The notes under the pieces are model-generated. The model was not told the origin of the DNA. It saw nothing but the letters and a program-made list of their open reading frames with translations, and searched no databases. Position numbers and translations under genes: made by a program. 64,000 bases of DNA from Byssothecium circinans (Eukaryota; Ascomycota; Dothideomycetes; Pleosporales; Massarinaceae), in the NCBI GenBank assembly GCA_010015675.1, contig ML977012.1, positions 191,042-255,041 of the forward strand, read 5' to 3'. Of this stretch, positions 56,511 through 64,000 are shown in pieces. Position 1 is the first letter of the stretch. Each line of letters starts with the position of its first letter.

Positions 56511-57987
56511 ACCGGCTCCGTTCTCGGCGACATTATCCTCCGATATTTACTAACTTTAGCAATATGCCTCGTGATCGGTGCTGCCTTTCACCAATCATGT
56601 TAGCTCTTGACTACTAATCACCGGCTTGCCTAGTTACTCTTCCGACTCCCTTCGAACTATACGTATCAGACCATGCACACCACACTCCTAATAATACTGT
56701 ATGCACAAGCATGCCCAAAGTAAGTGGATTCCCCTGACATCCAGTTCTCCACCATGCCCATGTCAAGAAAGGTGGGCTTTTCATCATTCTGGCGTTTTTT
56801 CTTTGATTTCTTAAAAGAGGAATGGGGTTCGAAGGCACCTGGAGTATGGCTTCGTTGCGCGATGCACTCAGCACGTTCCTCGCACGGCGGGAGAGGGGAC
56901 ATCATCGAGGAAGAAGAGCTATGGCGTTTGATACCCAGTCATCTTGTCAACATTGGGAAAAGGAATGGCACGGAAGGTCGACAGCATGGAAACGGTGGCG
57001 GATCTCGAGAACTACCCATCGCGTCAACAAGCGCGTACTGTGTTTCATTCTGCGACAGCACGAATGAAGTGGTGATTTTCCTTGTAGCTAGCGTCTTTTC
57101 AGCCTCAACAAGAAATTCCTTCTCCACAGTCAGCATCTCTGTACGCGTAACAGTCCAAATTCAGATGAATTGATTAACATTGAGTGAAAAATACACATGG
57201 GAACGTACTATTGGTCGGCTGTGCAAGACACAATGCGAACAGCCCAAGACGGCAGAAGGGTAGTAGTATGGAGTTACAGTTACAAACTCTTGGCGTCTCA
57301 TAGCTTCTCAGCATGCAGAAGGAACGCAGTAGCATCGTTCAGGTGACTCGAGGCGCCGGTGGAAGCTGGCTCTTGCGGTAGCAAATCTCGAGAAATAAGC
57401 TACTAACCCTACTCTGCAAAACACTTAGATATTCCTCGACATCATCCTTCCTACGACAGAGACCGTGGCTGGGATCGGACGCCTAGTGGTAACATATCCC
57501 GAAGCATTACTCTATTAACCAATCAAAATCGAGAACGACGCGCCAGGTCCTAGATTCGACACTCTGGAGATGAGCTTATTCGGGGGGGTTCAATTAATTT
57601 CCGGATCGCTTTAGGCAATGCTTGCGTAATGTGGGATGATGCACAGCCCTTGAGCTAAAAAAAGAGATAATGAACTCATAGGGAATGCGGAGCGGCAGGC
57701 CGGCGATTGACGTGGATACAATTCCTAGGCACGTTTTAGGGTAGATGCTGGTATTGTACGAAGGACATAGAGTGCAGACGAACTTCTCAGCTGTGCTGCC
57801 CATCATGCGAATTCACCAAGGTACTATCTTAAGTACGTTTGAAGGTACGGGCCTATTCGTCTTCAAATGTACTGTATGTTCGTTTACCTCGTTAGTACTT
57901 ACTGCAAGGTATATCACCGATCAACTAAGGCCTTCAACATGGCATCTGTGCCCCGGACCTTGCGCTTCACCTCCACCTTAACATAAG
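56511..57987. other. Intergenic, no confident gene
   Basis: 1.5 kb of short frames on both strands without recognised domains. Right of it lies the GH79 relic. Confidence 0.4.
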
Positions 57988-58523
57988 GTACTCCGCTGGA
58001 CACCCTTTGCGGTGGAGGAGAGACCGAAACCTAGGGTTCAGGCGCAGTACTATTAGTTCCCCTTTGTCGCTGATTTCTTGGGGAAGAATGGCGCTGGGAA
58101 ACGCGGCGTTGTTGATATCGACCTCGACAACCCTGTTTTCTCCGCGTACGGCATGTTTGAAGGTTCGGAGCTTGCGCGTGGTGCGGTCGTTAATCTGCAC
58201 GAGTTTAATCGCACGGTTTCGAGGGAGAATAAGGCTTTGAAGGCTTGTCTGCGGGGTTGGATATGGACGTTCGGAAAGTGGAGGTTGGGAGGCTGCATGC
58301 GGATCAGGGGACTGCGGCTGGTGGGTGGGATATTAATGGGAAGGATATCACTTGGGAGGGTCAGCAGTGGAGTTATGCGGTGGGTAATGGGCAGGCTCAT
58401 GGTGAGGTGGTGAGGAAGGAAGTGGATGTTGCGGTGCCGGATAGTGAGGCGGTTGTAGTGTATTTTGAAGTAAACGAGGGTTGTTGTTGTAGTTTTGCGA
58501 GGTATAACTTCGGATTGAGATAA
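57988..58523 (+). pseudogene. GH79 beta-glucuronidase-like relic (C-terminal domain only)
   Basis: The plus strand reads RPKPRVQAQYY, then TAG, then FPFVADFLGKNGAGKRGVVDIDLDN and NPVFSAYGMFEGSELARGAVVNLHEFNR in the same frame. After a frameshift near 58235 the sequence continues LDMDVRKVEVGRLHADQGTA, WDINGKDITWEGQQWSYAVGN and PDSEAVVVYF. This order matches the C-terminal beta-sandwich of fungal GH79 enzymes (Glyco_hydro_79C). The catalytic barrel is not found upstream, where frames are short and unrelated. So this is a truncated gene with an internal stop and a frame break. Confidence 0.75.
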
Positions 58524-59305
58524 ACTACTATCGTCGAAGGGGCTCCTTGCAGAACAAATCCGGGGGAGCATAGGATATGAATCCTTTGCTGATGCTTGTT
58601 GAGAAGATCATCCGGTCCATAGAGGTGACACTAACCGCTACAGACTAGATTGTCTTCAAGACTGTTAACATCACCATAGACGATAGCTGCTGGGTAGCAT
58701 AAGCGAGGAGCCTTTGCTTTTGATCTTAATAGGAAGTTTTCAAAATAGATCGCCTACCTGTGGTATCTCCCATTCTCTACGGTGCCCAAGTATCTGGGTA
58801 ACGCTGTCTATCAGCCTCGATACGACGCAACGTGGACTATTGATCTTAGTCATCTTAGCTGACTCGATAAGCGTAAGTTGCCAATAGTTGCACTGCCACA
58901 GGGGGAAAGCTTTGTTTCGGTACCTGTTTCAGCAGTCCTCGCTGCCGAGACCTGAAAGGGCGTGTCGTGCGTGTCGTGCGTGTTTCTGACTGGGTTATCC
59001 TAATCGATACGGAGACCACCTGCATCCCCGGACTTCGCTCGCTGCGCCTGCGCACCACCAGCGACCAGCCTCTCGACAACTAGACGCAACCGCAACGGCG
59101 ACTGGGACTACTACCACTGTGACACTCACGACCAACGACGGCAGCGACACTGTATCCATCCTCACTATTCGTATACGAGGGCGCTTTTGCAAACAAAAGG
59201 TCGTGCAGACCTTGGGCGGCAGACAGACATGGAAGACAAGTGCGTGGACACGTTGAGGCGCCTCGTCGCACACCAACCAGCTGGCCATGGAGAAGACGGA
59301 CGCTG
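58524..59305. promoter_or_regulatory. Intergenic region before the NIPA-like gene
   Basis: 782 bases. It contains a GTGTCGTGC repeat near 58962-58982. Upstream ATGs lie near 59230 and 59287, out of frame with the proposed start at 59306. No gene seen. Confidence 0.4.
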
Positions 59306-60870
59306 ATGGTGGACAGATATATCGGGCTGCTGCTCGCCGTGACTTCCTCGCTCGCAATAGGTATGTGCTGTACTGGAGTTCACTTTTGGGGACAGGTTGC
59401 TAACTTTGGCGCCCAGGTATTAGTTTCGTGATCACGAAGAAGGTTCGACTCTCCCCTCAACCGCCTCTGTCTTTCGAATGCCCTTCTCAAGAGGACACCG
59501 GTGCTGATATGTATATATGCAGGGCCTCATTGCTTCGGCGGAAAAACATGGCTTCGACGGCAACGGCTATTCGTACATGCAGAACCCGACGTGGTGGGCG
59601 GGCATGGTCACCAGTGAGCGACACACAGATTCAGCGCTCTGCGCATGCATGGCAAGAGAGCGTGCGGCTGACTCCTCGCAGTGGTCCTCGGTGAACTCTT
59701 CAACTTCGCTGCATATGCTTTTGCGCCGGCTATTCTAGTGACTCCACTCGGCGCGCTTTCGGTCCTCATCGGTGCGGTAGTCGGATCACACTACTTGAAG
59801 GAGCATTTGGGCACGCTGGGCAAGATTGGATGCGCGACATGTCTGATAGGGTCCGTCATCATCGTTTTGCATGCACCACCAGACGAGGAGGTCGATTCAG
59901 TCGACGAGATCCTCAACTATGCAATACAACCCGGTATGCCATTTGCGCCTCCACCAACACGTTGAACGCACACACTGACGTGTCCGTCTTCTAGGCTTCC
60001 TCATGTACTGCGTCTTTGTCGCTGTCTTCTCCCTCGTCACAATCTACAAAATCGCACCAAAGTACGGCCGCAAGAACCCGCTGATCTACCTCTCAGTCTG
60101 CTCCACCACCGGATCCGTGTCGATCATGGCTATCAAGGCATTCGGAATTGCGCTCAAGATGACTTTTGAGGGCAAGAACCAGTTCACCCATCCGTCCACT
60201 TATGTTTTCGTCATTATGATTGTGGGATGTATTCTAACCCAGATGAACTATTTCAATAAGGCCCTCAGTCAGTTCTCCACGAACATGTACGCACCTCGCC
60301 AATTTCCAAAGAAGAAATAGCTGACCAGAGAACAGCGTAAACCCGCTCTACTACGTAACCTTTACGACCTGCACGCTTGTCGCTTCCTTCCTCCTCTTCC
60401 GCGGCTTCAACACCACGTCCGCTGTGAACACAATCTCCCTCCTCTGCGGTTTCCTCGTAATCTTTTCCGGCGTCTACCTCCTCAACCTCTCCCGCGAGGA
60501 TCCCGAAGGCACCCGTACACACGGAAACGGCTTCACCGATGCACCCCCGACAGATGGCATCTCCGGTTTCCCCACCCGCCGCAGCATGCAATTGCGACGG
60601 TCGATGGACTCCGCAGGCTTCAGGAGCCCATTCCTGTCAGGAAACAACAACAGCAGACAGGATCTGGGCGAGAGGAGAGCAATGATGCATGATTATGATG
60701 TGGAGAACCAGTTCGAGTTGGGCGATCTTACCGAAGATAGCGATGAGGCGGAAAGTGGGGGCAGGAAGAGAACGAGCTTTGATGAACACGAGCAGAACGG
60801 ACGGGCATCGTCAGCGACTAGGGTGAAAAAAGAATCCGTGAAGCCGAATGCTAAGATCTCTGTTCGGTGA
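59306..60870 (+). CDS. NIPA-type magnesium transporter
   Basis: Six exons (59306-59360, 59417-59442, 59523-59613, 59682-59933, 59995-60286, 60336-60870) encode 416 residues, with all phases consistent and all introns GT-AG. The protein starts MVDRYIGLLLAVTSSLAIGISFVITKKGL, the usual NIPA N-terminus, and includes QNPTWWAGM, ELFNFAAYAFAPAILVTPLGALSV, YAIQPGFLMYC, STNIVNPLYYVTFT and FSGVYLLNLSRED. About nine membrane helices, then a ~130-residue hydrophilic tail rich in Ser/Arg/Asp. Known family: NIPA/DUF803, Mg2+ transport in endosomal and plasma membranes; substrate here is inferred. Exon 2 is only 26 bases. Confidence 0.92.
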
Positions 60871-61505
60871 CCGTAGAATCACCTAGACAAAGAGAGTAGA
60901 GCAGGAAGCGCAGCGGAGGTACCGCACGGCTGGCTGGGCGGTCCGACGTCCCAGGTTCATCTTCTGCCTCGGCATCGCAGGAGTTGTGTTCCTCTTTCCC
61001 ATCTTCACTTCCTTGCGGCGTTTGGGTGGGGGCTTGTCGGGTTGCATCTGCATGAGGACGGGTGGTTATGGCTTTATTATGGATTTCTGGGTTCTCTTCT
61101 GATGGGCGCGACGACCGACGCTTTTGCTTCGTATTTATAGAGGGTTTCCATCGTGAGGGTTTCCAGGTAAAGCCCATTACATGGTGGGCAGGCTCGACTT
61201 GACTTGAGGGTTTCTGTGCTCTTGAGATGTTGTATATGTACGTTAGAGAATGGATGATGTATTTCAAAACGCTTGCGAGAACCGCCAGCAAGGATCACAA
61301 CAGTTTTGTCTTGAAAGTAGTCTATTTGCATTGCTCTGATGCACCATTGAACTATGGCGGGGAAAGCGCGACCAACGTGACTGCGTGAGCGCGCTAGTCA
61401 AAATAAAGCCCTAGTCGCGCCTGCAGCCAAACCACGACACAACCACCTGAGCACCGTTCCACCACACCATTACCTCTAATTTTTGAACCGGAATAATCTC
61501 CAAAA
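60871..61505. other. Intergenic region between NIPA-like gene and APC4
   Basis: 635 bases with the 3' end of the NIPA gene and the APC4 promoter. No gene seen. A minus-strand frame of 146 codons (61291-60851) overlaps the NIPA 3' end but shows no domain. Confidence 0.4.
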
Positions 61506-64000
61506 ATGGAGACCTCACCAGGGGGTCCCCAGCTCCTCCAACAAGCCGAGAAAATCCTCCTCCACCCCATCCACGCACACTTAATTTCCTACTGCCCAAC
61601 TATGGATCTCATCGCGCTCGTGACATCTGAAGAAAACCTCGACGTCTATCGAATAAATGGCCAGCGAGCCTTTGGGCTGAAGAGGAAGAGCGAAGATTGT
61701 ACTGTAACGAGTCTTTGTTGGCAGTTTAATGGGCTGGCGATTGCGGTTTGTTGGAGCGATGGGTGTATGGATGTCATGGGGTGTGAGACGGGGAAGGTGG
61801 TGCACAGGGATGTCAGGTTACCGAGTGTTGATGAAGAGGAGGATCATGAGGGGATGGTAACGTGTATGGGGTGGGGATTGAATTTTATCGATGTTGAGGG
61901 GGTGAAGAGGCGGACTGGTGGGGGGAGAGGGAGGAGGAAGATCGAGAAAGAGAAGGAGACGTGGAGTCAAAATGTGACGTCGCCATCATCAGCCAGAAAA
62001 AAGACTATCGATCTCAATGCCCCGACTACAGAGGACTGGGATGAGTTCAAGGATGATACGACATTGGAAGACTTCTTGCAACGCCAGCCGGATTTCGAGA
62101 CGTTGGACATTGCGCCCGATCTACCCGATCAGTTGGCGATGATGGATATGGAGAGTTTGCTTCCGAAATTGCCACCTATTCCCCTGCCACCTGCGAACCC
62201 GTTCATGATGATGCGCGGTGCAAAGGCAGACACTGGGGCATTTAGCTCGCAGGCGCAAGTTGATGGGCTGTTGCACTCGCATCATCTCCGAGATCACAAC
62301 AGCGTGGACATGTTCATACGATGTACAGAAAAGGGCAGCGTACATCCAAGTATCTACGATTCGATGGAGACGGTCGATATCCGGTTACCAGACACCTGGA
62401 ATGTCCAAAGCAAGCCGCTCGCACACACAAGCCACCCATACGCTTGTACCCACGGCCTGCTCTTGGAAGTCACAATTCCCAGACAGAAGCAAAAGCGGAT
62501 AGCTTACGTACCCTTGACACTCGGCTTCATTCCCTCCGCAGGCATCTACCTCCACCTCATCGCATCGAAAACAGCACAATTACAGAATCTCCTGTCATAT
62601 CTCACCCATACACTCTCACGCATAAAGTCGTACTTCACGCACTCGCAAGACCTCCCCAACAAATTCATGCGCAACATCTCCGAGACTCTTGAGGAGCGGG
62701 ACCAGGGTGGATTAGTCGAGAACCTGTACCATCTCGCATGCACGGGACATTGTCCACCGCCCATCCACGAATGGCTCGTTGACGACCTCGCCGAGCAAGG
62801 TCATAAGAGGTGGGATAACGCAGTTATCTCGAGTATCACAACAATCATTCAATTACTGCATGAGAACTTCCTTCCCGCGATCGATCGATGTAGTATTGTG
62901 ATTAGTCGATTGAGGGGTTTGGCAGAGTATCATGATCGGGGGTGGATTTTCAGTGGTCCAGTTTCTGATTTCACAGCGCTGCTGGAACAGCTCAAGAGCC
63001 TGAGACTACTAGCACACACCACACTCCTGTACGCTGCGGACGAGAAGAGACATTTTACCAGCTTCAGCAAGTGGCTGCGTTATAGCATCGACTTCGAAGC
63101 CACGGAAGCTGATAGCCAATCGAGAGCGGAAATGGAAGCCAAAGACCCGGGCGTCGACGTCGGAATCGTCCTGTCGTATATTGAGCATAACTTGGCGCAG
63201 TCGGATCTTACGCCGTACTTGAAAAGTGTCGCCGAGATTAGCGGTATAAGAGGAGAGTCGAGCTATGAGGAAACGGTGAAGACAATCGAGGCGTTGAGGG
63301 AAGGTGTGCCGGCCAAGGAACAAGCGCTGTGTATGGAGGCTGTGCTGAGGAGGTTTGGAGACGGTGTAGGAGGACTTCTCAAGCAAGTTAGCCTGTGGCA
63401 GGAGGAGAACGTTAGTATGGATTGTGGGATTGTGCTTGAGGAGGAAGAAATGGGTGAGGAGGTTGATATGAGGATGGTGTATGAGGTATGTTCTTCATCT
63501 CCCCACACACGCAAGTTACATATTGTACGACCTGCTAATTGCTCCCAGCCTTCAACAACCACAAACATCGACATCGGCATTGACTCAATATCAACATACA
63601 TCGCCCTCCTCCCCACACCCTCCCCATCAACCCTCAACATCCACCGCCTCACTCATGCCCCTCAACTCAAATCCCTCCCAAACTCTCTCCACACCTTCTC
63701 CAGCACAACGCTCAATATCCCCCCCTCGCACAAGATCCTCGATGCAAAATTCGCAGACGACACGAATCTCCTCATACTCGTCCAATCGGACTCCACCGAA
63801 GAAACGAAAACGAATTCCCTCATTTCGATCCCATACACGCCGAGTCCCAGCCCGTCAAACCAAGCTATAAAAACGCCGTCCGATCCGATAATCAGCTACA
63901 CACCATTCCCACCATCCTTCATCACATCAACCCTCCTACCCCACGGCTCCGCCATCGCAAGCTCATCTCGCACAAACATCGCGATCACACCCGAAGTACT
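61506..64000 (+). CDS. APC4: Anaphase-promoting complex subunit 4 (partial, runs off the window)
   Basis: Exon 1 is 61506-63485 (660 codons); the intron is 63486-63548 (GTATGT...TCCCAG); exon 2 runs from 63549 to the window end in frame, so the C-terminus is missing. The N-terminal WD40-like half begins LISYCPTMDLIALVTSEENLDVYRINGQ. The central APC4 long domain shows DNAVISSITTIIQLLHENFLPAIDRCSIVISRLRGL and TSFSKWLRYSIDFEA, both typical of the family. Acidic linkers are present (EDWDEFKDDTTLEDFL). Known role: a scaffold subunit of the APC/C ubiquitin ligase, which triggers mitotic exit. Start chosen at the first ATG (CAAAAATGGA context). Confidence 0.9.
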   Translation, partial: METSPGGPQLLQQAEKILLHPIHAHLISYCPTMDLIALVTSEENLDVYRINGQRAFGLKRKSEDCTVTSLCWQFNGLAIAVCWSDGCMDVMGCETGKVVHRDVRLPSVDEEEDHEGMVTCMGWGLNFIDVEGVKRRTGGGRGRRKIEKEKETWSQNVTSPSSARKKTIDLNAPTTEDWDEFKDDTTLEDFLQRQPDFETLDIAPDLPDQLAMMDMESLLPKLPPIPLPPANPFMMMRGAKADTGAFSSQAQVDGLLHSHHLRDHNSVDMFIRCTEKGSVHPSIYDSMETVDIRLPDTWNVQSKPLAHTSHPYACTHGLLLEVTIPRQKQKRIAYVPLTLGFIPSAGIYLHLIASKTAQLQNLLSYLTHTLSRIKSYFTHSQDLPNKFMRNISETLEERDQGGLVENLYHLACTGHCPPPIHEWLVDDLAEQGHKRWDNAVISSITTIIQLLHENFLPAIDRCSIVISRLRGLAEYHDRGWIFSGPVSDFTALLEQLKSLRLLAHTTLLYAADEKRHFTSFSKWLRYSIDFEATEADSQSRAEMEAKDPGVDVGIVLSYIEHNLAQSDLTPYLKSVAEISGIRGESSYEETVKTIEALREGVPAKEQALCMEAVLRRFGDGVGGLLKQVSLWQEENVSMDCGIVLEEEEMGEEVDMRMVYEVCSSSPHTRKLHIVRPANCSQPSTTTNIDIGIDSISTYIALLPTPSPSTLNIHRLTHAPQLKSLPNSLHTFSSTTLNIPPSHKILDAKFADDTNLLILVQSDSTEETKTNSLISIPYTPSPSPSNQAIKTPSDPIISYTPFPPSFITSTLLPHGSAIASSSRTNIAITPEV

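Noticed and set aside
56724..57173. 149-codon plus-strand and 65-codon minus-strand frames
   Set aside because: Neither has a domain, signal peptide or convincing splice sites; left as intergenic.
1..64000. Search for CRISPR-like arrays, intact transposons with terminal repeats, and telomeric repeats
   Set aside because: None seen by eye; the only repeats found are the short tandem tracts listed.

Overview
The window is nuclear DNA of a filamentous ascomycete, most likely a Dothideomycete such as a member of the Pleosporales; the order is an inference from overall gene style and has not been tested by alignment. Supporting signs are short GT-AG introns of about 45-105 bases with CTAAC/CTAAT-like branch sites, a Zn2Cys6 regulator, a GH125 mannosidase, a NIPA-type transporter, a divergent Hsp70-like ATPase, and dense genes on both strands with no operons. 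I see no rRNA, CRISPR array, complete transposon or convincing tRNA.

Layout. 1-3.1 kb has no supportable gene. 3.1-12.6 kb carries an RDH54/RAD54B-type translocase (-), a CCHC zinc-knuckle protein (-), an MFS transporter with an in-frame stop near its 5' end (-), calcineurin B (-), and a DUF1770/Atg43-like membrane protein (+) that shares a 227-base divergent promoter with calcineurin B. 12.7-20.5 kb is accessory: a frameshifted alpha/beta hydrolase, an intact secreted alpha/beta hydrolase, a 2.8-kb gene-free stretch, a small secreted protein and an intronless cytochrome P450. 22-28.6 kb has a membrane protein whose last intron appears to be GC-AG, a DUF3445/HODM-like protein and an Hsp70-like protein. 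30-38 kb is mostly housekeeping: phosphatidylinositol synthase, DEAD-box helicase DRS1, an RBR-type ubiquitin ligase, a UCH deubiquitinase and a conserved fungal protein. 38.5-45 kb has an orphan 2Fe-2S ferredoxin domain, a small membrane protein, a Zn2Cys6 factor and a GH125 mannosidase. 47-64 kb has a protein with an N-terminal glycogen-binding-like domain, a low-complexity protein, delta-COP, an acidic protein with two near-identical motifs, a GH79 relic, a NIPA-type Mg2+ transporter and APC4, which runs off the right edge.

The housekeeping genes work in separate processes (recombination, Ca2+ signalling, phosphoinositide synthesis, ribosome assembly, ubiquitin turnover, COPI traffic, mitotic exit) and do not form one pathway. 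The accessory genes between them include several damaged ones: MFS stop, hydrolase frameshifts, ferredoxin fragment and GH79 relic. I found no convincing new multi-gene system. The best leads are these broken genes, unusual splice structures (GC-AG intron, start codon alone in an exon, AAG acceptor), atypical catalytic or metal-site residues in the RBR and UCH proteins, and cell-cycle-type ACGCGT boxes in front of the RDH54 gene. All exon joins were worked out by hand from splice signals and reading-frame arithmetic.
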